A stretch of DNA of 64,000 nt from Chitinophaga sp. E66 (GCA_019285755.1 CP079103.1:992001-1056000), one strand, 5' to 3'. Positions 55,467 to 64,000 are shown, counted from the first letter of the stretch. Notes: generated by a model from the letters alone, not told the origin. Numbers and translations are program-made.

Positions 55467-56333
55467 CTAAAAAGTGAAAAAGGCAGAACCGCATCGGTTC
55501 TGCCTTTCAACTATTTTTTTGTAGACCGCTTCGCGGAGGCGTACCAGCTCTTCCAGCAGGGGCTCCAGCAGATCGAGGCGGAGCATATTGGCGCCGTCCG
55601 ATTTTGCGCAGGCGGGGTCGGGGTGCGTTTCGATGAACAGACCATCGGCCCCGGTAGCGATCGCCGCTTTGGCGATGGTGCCGATCATCTGCGGGTTGCC
55701 GCCGGTAATGCCGCCGGGCTGGTTGGGCTGCTGCAGGGAATGCGTACAGTCCATCACCACAGGAGCGCCCAGTCCTTTCATGACGGGGATATTTCGATAA
55801 TCCACTACGAGATCCTGGTAACCGAAGGTAGTGCCTCGCTCAGTAAGCAATACATGCTCGTTACCTGCCTGGCGGATTTTCTCTACCGCGAATTTCATCG
55901 ATTCGCCGCTGAGGAACTGCCCCTTCTTCACGTTCACGAACTTGCCGGTATCTGCCGCGGCCAGCAGGATATCCGTCTGGCGGCAGAGGAATGCCGGGAT
56001 CTGGAGTACGTCCACATACGCCGCGGCCATAGCGGCTTCTGCGGCGGAATGGATATCGGAGGTCACGGGAACGTTGAAGGTTTTGCCCACTTTCTGCAGA
56101 AGGTCCAGGCCCTCTACATCACCAATGCCCGTGAAGGAATGGATGGAAGTCCGGTTAGCCTTACGGTAGGAAGCTTTGAAAACGTATGAGATATTGAGCC
56201 GTTTGCACATTGCGGAAACCTTTTCGGCTACGCCCATTACCAGGTCTTCATCTTCGATCACGCAGGGGCCTGCGATGAGGAAAAAGTTTTCAGGATGATA
56301 TTGCTCTTTGAAAAGCGCTTGTAAAGTTTTCAT
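55467..56333 (-). CDS. kdsA: 3-deoxy-8-phosphooctulonate synthase (Kdo-8-P synthase)
   Basis: KdsA condenses arabinose-5-phosphate with PEP on the way to Kdo and lipid A core. ATG 56333 gives MKTLQALFKEQYHPENFFLI. Family blocks: LIAGPCVIEDE, SYVFKASYRKANRTS, VTSDIHSAAEA, LQIPAFLCRQTDIL, NVKKGQFLSG, and GLFIETHPDPACAKSDGANM. As read, the frame runs through the terminator hairpin, adding an implausible tail. Restoring one A in the 7-A run at 55513-55519 would end the protein at YKKNS, about 15 residues earlier. About 275-288 residues. Confidence 0.95.
   Translation of the reverse strand: MKTLQALFKEQYHPENFFLIAGPCVIEDEDLVMGVAEKVSAMCKRLNISYVFKASYRKANRTSIHSFTGIGDVEGLDLLQKVGKTFNVPVTSDIHSAAEAAMAAAYVDVLQIPAFLCRQTDILLAAADTGKFVNVKKGQFLSGESMKFAVEKIRQAGNEHVLLTERGTTFGYQDLVVDYRNIPVMKGLGAPVVMDCTHSLQQPNQPGGITGGNPQMIGTIAKAAIATGADGLFIETHPDPACAKSDGANMLRLDLLEPLLEELVRLREAVYKKIVERQNRCGSAFFTF
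55476..55507 (-). terminator. Intrinsic terminator of kdsA
   Basis: Perfect 12-bp stem AAAGGCAGAACC / GGTTCTGCCTTT with a 5-base loop and T-rich tail on the minus strand. It overlaps the apparent 3' end of the kdsA frame, which suggests that end is misread. Confidence 0.85.
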
Positions 56334-56517
56334 TGCTATCAATTAGTTCTTTTAATCCTATTAGGTAGCATCCCGGTTGAGATGCACGGCGCAAAATTAG
56401 GCCTATTTTTCGACATGGCTGATGCAGCCGTTACGAAGTATGACGTAACCGTCATCAAATTGTTATGAGATTGTCATTGTTTGGTTGGGTAATTCCGGTA
56501 ATATTGCTGGTTGAACC

Positions 56518-56525
56518 TACATTTG
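56518..56525 (+). promoter_or_regulatory. Possible -7 promoter element of the TDH-like gene
   Basis: TACATTTG matches TAnnTTTG and lies 25 bp before the ATG at 56550. No clear TTTG was seen at the expected upstream distance. Confidence 0.4.
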
Positions 56526-56549
56526 GGAACTTATTTTATTGATCGATAT

Positions 56550-57505
56550 ATGAAGAAAGACAAGATTCTGGTAATAGGCGCCTGTGGTCAGATCGGTGTA
56601 GAGCTCACCCTGGCCCTGCGTAAGATGTATGGAGATTCCAACGTGATCGCTTCCGACCTTCGGGAGGAACATGAGCTGCTGAGGGGAACTGGTCCCTATG
56701 TTTCGCTGGACGTAATGAACAAGGAAATGCTCCATGTACTGATCATCCGTCACAACATCACCCAGGTCTATCTGCTGGCCGCCATCCTCAGCGCCACCGG
56801 CGAAAAGAACCCGCTGCTGGCCTGGAACATCAACATGGCCAGCCTCCTGAACGTCCTCGATATCGCGAAGGAAGAAGGGCTGGACAAGATCTACTGGCCC
56901 AGCTCCATCGCCGTGTTCGGCCCGAATTCCCCAGGCAGGAAACGCCGCAGCACACTGTTATCGAGCCCACAACCATTTATGGAATTTCCAAGTTCGCCGG
57001 CGAGCGCTGGTGCGAATATTACAACAACCGTTACGGCATCGACGTGCGCAGCCTGCGCTACCCGGGCCTGATCAGCTACAAATCCGCCCCCGGCGGCGGT
57101 ACCACTGACTACGCGGTGGAAATTTATCACGAAGCCCTTGAGGAAGGCAGTTATAAATGCTTCCTGTCGGAAGACACTTACCTGCCGATGATGTATATGC
57201 CCGATGCTATCCGTGCCACTATCGAACTGATGGAGGCCGACAGCGCGAAGATTTCCGTGCGCTCAGCCTACAACCTGTCCGCAATGAGCTTCTCGCCGAA
57301 GGAGATTTCCGGTGCTATCCGTCAGCATATCCCGACTTTTTCCATCAGCTACGAGCCCGATTACCGTCAGCACATAGCCGACGGCTGGCCGCAAAGCATC
57401 AACGACGAACTTGCCCGCACCGACTGGGGCTGGAAACCCGAGTTCGACCTGGAGAAAATGACGGCGGATATGCTAAAAAACCTCAAGGTGCAGAAAGGCA
57501 TGTAA
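56550..57505 (+). CDS. NAD-dependent epimerase/dehydratase, probable L-threonine 3-dehydrogenase (SDR type)
   Basis: About 318 residues of the extended SDR family. ATG 56550 begins MKKDKILVIGACGQIGVELT with the glycine-rich NAD loop GACGQIG. The remaining signature includes VYLLAAILSATGEKNP (substrate region), the catalytic YGISKFAGE (Tyr-x-x-x-Lys), LRYPGLISYKSAPGGGTTDY, and LPMMYMPDAIRATIELM. The GGGTTDYAVEIYHEA and PMMYMPDA blocks are typical of SDR-type L-threonine dehydrogenases, which make 2-amino-3-ketobutyrate. No KBL gene (the usual next enzyme) is adjacent. One frame break near 56937. Terminator follows. Confidence 0.87.
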
Positions 57506-57535
57506 TCTCATTTTAACACTACTATATTAGGATAG

Positions 57536-57562
57536 GCCCCGGCATTTTTGCCGGGGCTTTTT
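57536..57562 (+). terminator. Intrinsic terminator of the TDH-like gene
   Basis: 9-bp stem GCCCCGGCA / TGCCGGGGC with T4 loop and T5 tail. Confidence 0.9.
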
Positions 57563-57650
57563 GTATTTGCTGAGTGAATGTATCAACCATGTATTCACCC
57601 TTCATAGACGAATTTCTCTCTATAATTAGTTAACTCTTACAATACTTTTT

Positions 57651-58373
57651 ATGGACAAACAAACGCTTCACTCCAAATCTATCGTTCCTCAATTTTCCAT
57701 GCATGCTGGTCATGCAACGCTGCATCATGTAACCCGTGGTTTTAAGTCATTGCTGGAAGGATTTGTAAGCTTCGGCCGGCGTGAGAAATTCATTCCCAGA
57801 TCACCGGATGAGGATGCAAAGTCGGTGCGGGAAGATTGGCGAACCGTTGGCCGGTATATTCGGGAAGCGATGCAGCAGGTGATGTCAGTCGTTCCGGGAG
57901 GATCGGCTGGTGATGCTATGTGGGAATCGAAAAGCGAAAAGCAGAAAGCTTCCGTAACATCGGCCATCACTGATTTATTAGGTAAGGAAGTTCCGCCTGA
58001 AAAGTCCGCAGCTATAACAAATTTGCTTATTTCCGTAACACGCCATCATCATGGTCCGCTGCCTGACGGAGAAACAATAGCGGCGTACTCCCGGTTTATT
58101 CCGGATGGTGGTAATCGCGTGATGATGATGGCTGAAAATGCACAGGCGCATCGGCATGAAATGGACCGCACAGCTATGGTAAGAGAATCTCATCAGCGCC
58201 TAAGAGGACAGTGGATGGCTGCCTGTATTACCGTACTTTTTCTGGCAGCTTCGATATTCGTCATTCTAAAGGGATATGAAATGGCAGGAGTTGGGATGAT
58301 GGGAGTGTTAGCAACTGTCGTTTCCATTTTTATCTATGGTGAGTGGAAAAAGAAACTACCCGACTGGAAATAA
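57651..58373 (+). CDS. DUF2335-like membrane protein
   Basis: 240 residues, intact. The N-terminal ~150 residues are soluble and include FKSLLEGFVSFGRR and a serine/lysine-rich segment. The region HHHGPLPDGETIAAYSRFIP, GGNRVMMMAENAQAHRHEMD and the following WMAACITVLFLAASIFVILK plus GMMGVLATVVSIFIYG make two C-terminal membrane helices. This order (GPLP ... P.G..R...MAE..Q.HR, then two helices) is the DUF2335 pattern. The usual DUF2335 core is only ~110 residues, so the N-terminal extension is unusual. Codon use is somewhat AT-richer than the surrounding genes. Function unknown. Confidence 0.75.
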   Translation: MDKQTLHSKSIVPQFSMHAGHATLHHVTRGFKSLLEGFVSFGRREKFIPRSPDEDAKSVREDWRTVGRYIREAMQQVMSVVPGGSAGDAMWESKSEKQKASVTSAITDLLGKEVPPEKSAAITNLLISVTRHHHGPLPDGETIAAYSRFIPDGGNRVMMMAENAQAHRHEMDRTAMVRESHQRLRGQWMAACITVLFLAASIFVILKGYEMAGVGMMGVLATVVSIFIYGEWKKKLPDWK

Positions 58374-58561
58374 AATAGGAAGCACTCGCTACTTGGGAGC
58401 CCAAATCACCCGAGCGAAGTCCCATTCAAACGCATTGCAAACACAGGGGAAAAATTATGGCTTAGATAAATGGGAGGCCTTTAACATTAACTGTAATTCA
58501 GCCAGTTAAGAATGTCATATAGCGTTTTAAATCGCAAAGTGATTTCTTATTATTAATATAT

Positions 58562-58569
58562 TATATTTG
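58562..58569 (+). promoter_or_regulatory. Possible -7 promoter element of the secreted-protein gene
   Basis: TATATTTG matches TAnnTTTG and lies 26 bp before ATG 58595. A clear partner TTTG at the expected distance is not seen. The 58374-58594 gap holds no other recognisable feature. Confidence 0.4.
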
Positions 58570-58594
58570 TTCTGGCCCCAGGCCACCTAGTCCT

Positions 58595-60202
58595 ATGAAG
58601 CAAACCATGATCCTCTGCCTGCTGGCGCTATGCGTCGGCACGGCACGCGCGCAGTTCACCACCATCGCCGAAAGCCCCGCTTTCCAGGAGCCGGGCGACG
58701 GTAACGCCCGTATCCTCCAGCTCTCCAACGGCAACACGCTCTTCATTCACTTCACGCCTAAACAGGGCATCCAACTCCAGCTGTTCGACCGCCAGCACCG
58801 CCGTATAGATACCCTGGCTCCCGTGACCGACTGGAAATCATATAAAAACAGCCACCTCGACGCCGCCTTCGAATCCGGCAACGGGCACGCCGCAATCTTC
58901 CTCAGCGACCGCTCCCGCAAGCACCCGGCACTGCGCCGCCTGACCATCAGCGCCGAATCAGGGCTCCTCACTGAAGATACCATTATCGCCGAACAAGAGA
59001 AAGTAGACCTGCGAAAGAAAACCCTCGCCAGCTCAGACTATCTCATCATCCGCGACCCCCATTCCGGCAGCTACGCCGTATGGATGTATTTCGATACCGA
59101 AGAATCCGACGGCGGATACCAGATCGTGCACTACTCCGCCACACACCGCGAGATCAGCCGCGCACGTTTCAAAAACTTCGACCACACCGCCCCGTTCCGT
59201 TATTGGGACATGGCCGTGATCGGGGAGGAGAAACTCTGCATCCTGGGCATGGAAGAAAATAAAGGTGTGGAAGGCGACAGCGCGGTTATGAAACTCGCTA
59301 CGCTCGACAGCGGCATGGTATTCTTCAAATTCCACGATCTCCGCTTCCCGGCGGAAGCCTCCGTCACCGGGGCTTTCGTTAAATATAATCCCCAATCGCG
59401 CCAGCTGCTCCTGCTGCAGGCCGTGAAGAAAACGGAGAAGAAATCCGATAAGATCATCACCCGCAGCTCCATCGTACAGCTCCCTGGCTTACAGGTGTCT
59501 TTCGCAAAGGATATCTACTTCTGGGGCGTCAACCAAAAGCAGCTGGAAGCCTTCGGCAGCGAAACGGAATACAACGGCGTACCGCAGAACGTATTTTTCG
59601 ACCTAATGGCGGCTATAGTATCGTGTTTGAAGAACTGGACAACCATATCCGCATGATGAACAATACGCCTACCGTCGTAAGCACCGTGCTGGCGAACGTA
59701 GCGGTTGTGAACTACGACAGTACCGGCAAGGAAGTCAATAGCTGGATCATCCCGCGCCGGCACATTAACCAGGGGTAGTAATGAAACCATTCTACCTTAA
59801 AGCCCGCGAAAATGTAAATGCACCTTTCCAGTGGGGCGACCAGTACAAGCTCTTCACGTACATCCCCGGCTATATCCTCATCAATGACCTCGACGCACGC
59901 CGCAAGGCGACCGACCCATCCCGCCAGGCCGCTATCCGGGATATACGCGACTGTCATGGCTTCTATTACACCCTTGAAGGAAAGCCCCGGTACCTCAGCG
60001 GGAGTTCGTCTTCAACTCCGAAACCGACCGCCAGGTAGCCCTTTTCGCTTTTTCAGACTACGACCCCGCCAGGCGGACGCTCGTAACCCTGAAAAGAAGC
60101 CCGGAAAACAAAAAAGAGGTGAAACTGGTATGGTTACAGGTTCCAGAGCCGCAACCCGCCGCGCAGGATATGGCAGGAGCGGCATCCAGTAACATGAAAT
60201 GA
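58595..60202 (+). CDS. Secreted protein of unknown function (possible beta-propeller-like)
   Basis: About 535 residues. Signal peptide MILCLLALCVGTARAQ. The mature sequence is a succession of short beta-strand-like blocks (ARILQLSNGNTLFIHFTP; MVFFKFHDLRF; YGSIVFEELDNHIRM-type region; YKLFTYIPGYILINDL) separated by charged loops, without repeats I can align by eye. I recognise no catalytic motif. Frame breaks near 59608, 59778 and 60000; the last restores a C-terminus ending MAGAASSNMK at 60202. Monocistronic between two promoter/terminator features. Confidence 0.7.
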
Positions 60203-60226
60203 AACGCTGAATTGCTATAAAACGAG

Positions 60227-60260
60227 AAAGCCGGAGCACTACGTCCCCGGCTTTTATTTT
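60227..60260. terminator. Terminator between the secreted protein gene and cysN
   Basis: Stem AAAGCCGG / CCGGCTTT with T-rich flanks, shared by convergent genes ending at 60202 (plus) and 60281 (minus). Confidence 0.75.
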
Positions 60261-60280
60261 AGTTGACAGATGGTACGGTG

Positions 60281-61528
60281 TTATTCCACAAAACCCACGG
60301 CCACCGTGGCATTCGAGAACTCGTCTACCAGGATGAACGTGCCGTTGGCAGGATTTGCCTGGTAAGTGTCCGCGAACACTGGCGATGCGGTCTTCAGCAC
60401 GATGCGGCCGATATCGTTCAGGCCCATTTCGCTTTTCTCTTCGATGCGGTTAGTGGTTACCTCGGTTACGCTGGTGATCTGCTGCACTTTGGACTTGATC
60501 CTGGTTGGACCATGTTGCAGCAGGTACGTTTTGCCCGGTGTGAGTTTGTTCTGGTCCATCCAGCAGATCTGCGCTTTCACTTCGCGGAGGCCATCCGGTT
60601 TGGGCTGGCCTTCTTTGAAGAGCAGGTTGCCACGGCTGATATCGATCTCGTCTTCCAGTGTGATGACAACGCTTTCGCCCGCGTGGGCTTCCTGCAGTTG
60701 CTCGCCGAACTTTTCGATGGATTTGATCCTGCTTTTCTGCTCATTCGGCAGCGATACAATGGTATCGCCCACCGCGAAGCTGCCACTGGCGATCTTGCCG
60801 GCAAAACCCCTGAAGTCGTGGAACTGCTCTGTTTTCGGGCGGATCACGTACTGGATGGGGAATCGGGCGGGATGGTTGCGGTCGTTGCGGTCGAACTGGA
60901 TCTGCTCGAGAAACTCCAGCAGCGGGAGGCCATTGTACCAGCTTATCTTTTCTGTGCGCGTCACCACGTTCTCGCCATAGAGCGAGGAAATTGGGATGCA
61001 TTTCACTTCTTTCCCTTCGTAGAAAGAGCCCGGCAGCAGTTGCTGGAAGTCTTCAACGATCTGGTTATAGCGGGCTTCGTCGTATTCCACGAGGTCCATC
61101 TTGTTGATGCAGACTACGAGGTGGGGGATGCGGAGCATGCAGGCGATGAAGAAGTGCCGGTAGGTCTGTTCCACGATGCCTTTGCGGGCGTCGATGAGGA
61201 TGAGGGAAACCTGCGCGGTGGAAGCGCCGGTCACCATATTACGGGTGTACTCGAAGTGCCCCGGGGTGTCGGCGATGATGTATTTGCGGTTTGGAGTGCT
61301 GAAGTAGATGTGCGCCACATCGATGGTGATGCCCTGCTCGCGCTCGGCGATAAGGCCGTCGGTGAGGAGCGACAGGTCGGTGAAGTCCAGCCCCTTGCGT
61401 TTGCTGGCCGCCTGGAGGGCTTCCATTTTATCCTGCGTGATGGATTTTGTATCGTACAGGAGGCGCCCGATGAGGGTGCTTTTGCCGTCGTCTACACTGC
61501 CGGATGTGGTGATACGTAAAACGTCCAT
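60281..61528 (-). CDS. cysN: Sulfate adenylyltransferase large subunit
   Basis: GTPase subunit of ATP sulfurylase. 415 residues, intact. GTP-binding motifs: GSVDDGKSTLIGRLL (P-loop), DTPGHFEYTRN (G3), and CINKMDLVEYDE (G4, NKMD). The EF-Tu-like domains 2 and 3 follow. No APS kinase (CysC) fusion is present, unlike some CysN proteins, which fits an APS-reductase route. Follows cysD by 27 bp. Confidence 0.96.
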   Translation of the reverse strand: MDVLRITTSGSVDDGKSTLIGRLLYDTKSITQDKMEALQAASKRKGLDFTDLSLLTDGLIAEREQGITIDVAHIYFSTPNRKYIIADTPGHFEYTRNMVTGASTAQVSLILIDARKGIVEQTYRHFFIACMLRIPHLVVCINKMDLVEYDEARYNQIVEDFQQLLPGSFYEGKEVKCIPISSLYGENVVTRTEKISWYNGLPLLEFLEQIQFDRNDRNHPARFPIQYVIRPKTEQFHDFRGFAGKIASGSFAVGDTIVSLPNEQKSRIKSIEKFGEQLQEAHAGESVVITLEDEIDISRGNLLFKEGQPKPDGLREVKAQICWMDQNKLTPGKTYLLQHGPTRIKSKVQQITSVTEVTTNRIEEKSEMGLNDIGRIVLKTASPVFADTYQANPANGTFILVDEFSNATVAVGFVE

Positions 61529-61555
61529 ATGTTGCGTTGCGGTTATCGGTGAATA

Positions 61556-62445
61556 TTAGAAGTAGCCTGCCTGTTTGCGTTTTTCCATTGCGGCCTCGGA
61601 CCGTTTGTCGTCGATACGGGCGCCACGTTCGGAGATCTTCGCCGCGAGTATTTCCTCGATGATGTCTTCCAGCTTATCGGCTTCAGACAAAACGGCGGCG
61701 GTACAGGTCATGTCTCCTACAGTGCGGAAGCGCACTTTGGAGCGGAAGGGCACTTCTTCCTCGGTGGTGTTGAGATAGGGCGAGAAGGGCCAGTACATGC
61801 CATCGCGCTCGATGATCTCGCGTTCGTGGGAGAAGTAGATGGACGGGATCTCCAGTCTTTCTTCGCGGATATAATTCCATACGTCGAGCTCCGTCCAGTT
61901 GGAGATGGGGAACACGCGTACGTTTTCGCCGATGTTGATTTTGCCGTTGAGCATATCGAACAGTTCGGGGCGTTGCATTTTGGCGTTCCATTGTCCGAAT
62001 TCATCGCGAACGGAGAAGATGCGCTCTTTGGCGCGGGCTTTCTCTTCATCGCGCCGTGCGCCGCCGATGCAGGCGTCGAATTTAAGCTCTTCGATGGCAT
62101 CGAGGAGGGTAACGGTCTGCAGTGCATTGCGGGAGGCATATTTGCCTGTTTCTTCTTTCACCTTGCCCTGGTTGATGGAGTCCTGCACATTGCGCACGAT
62201 GAGCTCCAGGCCGAGGGATTCCACGAGCCAGTCGCGGAACTGGATGGTTTCGGGAAGTTGTGGCCGGTGTCTACGTGGAGCAGAGGGAAGGGTATCTTGC
62301 CGGGATAGAAGGCTTTCTGGGCAAGGCGCACGAGGGTGATGGAGTCTTTACCGCCGGAGAAAAGGATCGCCGGGCGCTCGAACTGCGCGGCGGTTTCCCG
62401 GAGGATGTAAATCGCTTCGTCCTCGAGGGCTCTTGAAATTGCCAT
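61556..62445 (-). CDS. cysD: Sulfate adenylyltransferase small subunit
   Basis: CysD carries the ATP-sulfurylase chemistry, forming APS from sulfate and ATP. About 296 residues. The PP-loop is SGGKDSITL; other markers are [32 protein letters not shown] and [18 protein letters not shown]. One frame break near 62260 joins HNFPE to [12 protein letters not shown]. Start [17 protein letters not shown] at 62445 fits the family length. It lies between cysH and cysN in one transcription unit. Confidence 0.95.
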
Positions 62446-62477
62446 TGTATGCTACTCATATCTTGCTGTTATAAGTC

Positions 62478-63163
62478 TTAACTGTGTAATCCGCATTCTT
62501 TTTTAGACAGCTCCCACCACCAGCGGCCGGCGCGGGGATGCTCTCCCGGCTCAATGGCACGGGTACAGGGGCGCAACCGATGGAGATGAAACCTTTGTCG
62601 TGCAGCTTGTTGTAAGGCACGTTGTGCTTCTTCAGATAATCGGTCATCTCTTCGAAAGACCACTGGATGAGCGGGTTGTATTTATAAAGACCACGGTGGT
62701 CGTCCCACTCCAGCACCGGCATATCGTGCCGGTTTTCGCTCTGTTCGGCCCTCAGTCCGGTGATCCAGACTTTCGCACCCTGGAGCGCCCTGCCCAGGGG
62801 CTCCACTTTCCGGATATGACAACACTCCTTACGGTTCTCTACGGAATCGTAAAAACTGTTGGCGCCTTTTTCCTTCAACAGGTTTTCCACTGCTGCGGTC
62901 TGCGGGAAATACACTTCGAACGGCTGCTTGTAACGTGCCCTGGTGAGGTCCATCAGGTCGTACGTCTCCTGGAAAAGCCGGCCGGTGTCTAGCGTGAAAA
63001 CGCGGACAGGTAAGTTATTCTTCCAGATGATGTCTGCCAGCACCTGGTCTTCCTGCCCGAAGGATGTGGAGAAAACCACCCCTCCCGGAAATTCCTCCGT
63101 TAATATGCGTATTCCCGTGGCGATGTCTGTTTGCTGGGCGATAATGCCCGTAAGATCTTTCAT
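62478..63163 (-). CDS. cysH: Adenylyl-sulfate (APS) reductase, assimilatory
   Basis: CysH reduces APS to sulfite. About 228 residues from ATG 63163 ([17 protein letters not shown]). Two cysteine pairs, [15 protein letters not shown] and [15 protein letters not shown], are the [4Fe-4S] ligands that mark the APS-type rather than PAPS-type enzyme. The catalytic cysteine is in the C-terminal ECGLHS. The frame breaks in the C run near 62570, so the intact C-terminus appears only after adding one C; stop at 62480-62478. First gene of cysH-cysD-cysN. Absence of a CysC gene or fusion is consistent with direct APS use. Confidence 0.94.
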
Positions 63164-63218
63164 ATCCTTATCTGACTGTCCTGGGTTACCTGCGTACCCG
63201 GACAACAAAAATACATAA

Positions 63219-63238
63219 AGTCTATAAAAATATAGACT
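63219..63238 (-). promoter_or_regulatory. Palindrome upstream of cysH, candidate operator
   Basis: Perfect inverted repeat AGTCTATA-AAAA-TATAGACT, 8 + 4 + 8 bp, centred about 65 bp upstream of the cysH start. AT-rich and without a T-tract, so more like a protein-binding site than a terminator. An Rrf2-family regulator is encoded just upstream in the same direction, making it the obvious candidate binder. Confidence 0.6.
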
Positions 63239-63255
63239 AAATTTAGGAAAAAGGG

Positions 63256-63280
63256 AAGAGCCCCGTCCTGCGGGGCTCTT
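63256..63280 (-). terminator. GC-rich hairpin, terminator-like, upstream of cysH
   Basis: Stem AAGAGCCCC / GGGGCTCTT at 63256-63264 and 63272-63280, followed on the minus strand by CCCTTTTT. It may end a transcript started upstream or act as an attenuator in a long cysH leader. Confidence 0.65.
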
Positions 63281-63531
63281 CGGCGACTTTTCTGGGGAAC
63301 GTCATATAAGAAAAAACTCTGCGAAAGCAATATAAGCGGATGGAAATCAAAAGTATACACGTTGAATAGGTTAGCCGGCAAGCGCGCTGTTTCCATGACA
63401 ACAGGTATACAGTGACCGGAAAGTGGTATTTCCGATATGGCAAAGGTACCTGCCGGCATCAAAGCTTCCAATACTCAGTTCTGAGTATTTTGTATGCGTT
63501 TGGGTGAATATCCGCTCAGCGGAATGGACAT
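63281..63531. other. Region between rrf2 and the cysH leader without recognised genes
   Basis: No protein family is recognisable on either strand. Short minus-strand frames here have no signature. It holds the 20-bp palindrome at 63470-63489, listed separately. Confidence 0.5.
63470..63489. promoter_or_regulatory. Palindrome AATACTCAG-TT-CTGAGTATT, candidate operator
   Basis: Perfect 9 + 2 + 9 inverted repeat between the Rrf2 gene terminator and the cys operon. The short spacer makes it a poor RNA hairpin and a good dimeric-protein site. It differs in sequence from the palindrome at 63219-63238. Confidence 0.6.
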
Positions 63532-63564
63532 AAAAAGAGGCTGTATCGCTCCGATACAGCCTCT
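63532..63564 (-). terminator. Intrinsic terminator of the Rrf2-family gene
   Basis: Perfect 13-bp stem AGAGGCTGTATCG / CGATACAGCCTCT with a 3-base loop and T5 tail on the minus strand, 22 bp past the stop. Confidence 0.92.
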
Positions 63565-63585
63565 GTACTTATAACCCTGGGAATG

Positions 63586-64000
63586 TTATTCTCTTGTGAG
63601 GATATCTTTCAAAGATTTGTTTTCCAATAGTTTAAGCGTCGCGTCGCGGACTTTGCTCATCACTTCGTGCAAGCCGCAAATGGCTTCGTCCTTACAGTTT
63701 TCGCAGCGCTCGTAATAATTGAGGCTAACGCAGGGGAGGAGGGCGATGGGCCCGTCCAGCAGGCGGATGATCCGCGCCAAAGGAATTTCCTTTGGGGTGC
63801 GCATCAGGTAATAGCCGCCGCCTTTCCCTTTCTTGCTGCCTAATATACCGGCATTCTTCAGCTCCAGCAGGATGTTCTCCAAAAACTTGATGGAGATGCT
63901 TTTTCCGAAGCGATTTCAGAAATCAGTATAGGTCCTTTGTCGACATTCTCCGCCAGATAAATCAGGGCGTGGAACGCATATTGTGTTTTTTTAGACAGCA
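63586..64000 (-). CDS. Rrf2-family transcriptional regulator (5' end outside window)
   Basis: Visible part is about 138 residues, nearly complete. It runs LSKKTQYAFHALIYLAENVD, then KGPILISEIASEK and SISIKFLENILLELKNAGIL (winged helix), GSKKGKGGGYYLMRTP (wing), and the cysteine region LPCVSLNYYERCENCKDEAIC. Those cysteines match the Fe-S ligand arrangement of IscR/NsrR-type members, suggesting a redox or cluster-sensing regulator; CymR-type members lack them. One frame break near 63905. The likely target is the adjacent sulfate-assimilation operon, inferred from position only. Confidence 0.9.

Noticed and set aside
60263..61519. 418-codon open frame on the plus strand
   Set aside because: It is the exact antisense of cysN, which has all GTPase motifs on the minus strand; the plus-strand translation has no family features.
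63160..63471. 103-codon minus-strand frame upstream of cysH
   Set aside because: It spans a terminator-like hairpin and a palindrome, has no family features and overlaps the cysH start.

Overview
The window is about 55% GC by eye and comes from a Bacteroidota genome, most likely a Chitinophaga-like member of the Chitinophagaceae. The evidence is two SusC/SusD pairs, an assimilatory sulfate cluster, Kdo synthesis (kdsA), DUF4954, DUF4421, DUF4382 and MbnP-type families, and TAnnTTTG-type promoter elements. No rRNA, tRNA or CRISPR array was recognised. Genes are dense and mostly in short operons. The dominant technical feature is that most genes longer than about 700 bp are broken by single-base frameshifts, often in G, C or A runs, with intact family motifs on both sides. 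I read these as consensus errors and report each such gene as one CDS with the break positions named.

Layout: 1-4313 leucine operon leuC(partial)-leuD-leuB-leuA. 4778-14445 two TonB-dependent SusC/SusD outer-membrane uptake pairs. 14544-16059 an IS3-family element interrupting an array of 11-bp tandem repeats, followed at 16264-16370 by a second 11-bp repeat family that can fold back. 16526-18066 (minus) a DUF1080 protein and a VanX-type D-Ala-D-Ala dipeptidase. 18181-23893 a seven-gene operon resembling oxidative (non-phosphorylating) L-fucose catabolism: two SDR dehydrogenases, a lipoprotein of unknown role, an FAH-family hydrolase, a mutarotase, a lactonase and a FucP permease. 23979-25756 an MbnP/MbnH-like pair. 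25854-26286 an RlpA-like protein.

26411-30977 (minus) glmS-DUF4954-tag. 31329-33486 an AhpD-like protein, a DGPF/YCII protein and an ECF42-type sigma factor. 33506-39489 (minus) a very long TraB/GumN protein and an S9 peptidase. 39573-42399 a histidine phosphatase, MgtE and a bestrophin. 42490-48993 a small SET protein, then a MarR-type regulator with the complete histidine-degradation set hutH-hutU-hutI-hutG. 49011-53553 a phosphodiesterase, a DUF4421 protein, an HD protein and aconitase. 53694-57505 PspC, a DUF4382 lipoprotein, a hypothetical protein, kdsA and a threonine dehydrogenase-like epimerase. 57651-60202 a DUF2335 membrane protein and an unknown secreted protein. 60281-63163 (minus) cysH-cysD-cysN for sulfate assimilation, with two perfect inverted repeats upstream and an Rrf2 regulator running off the right edge.

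The most interesting parts are the fucose-type operon with its unexplained lipoprotein and no dehydratase in view, the IS split 11-bp arrays, the MbnP/MbnH pair, the ECF42 module, and the palindromes between rrf2 and cysH.
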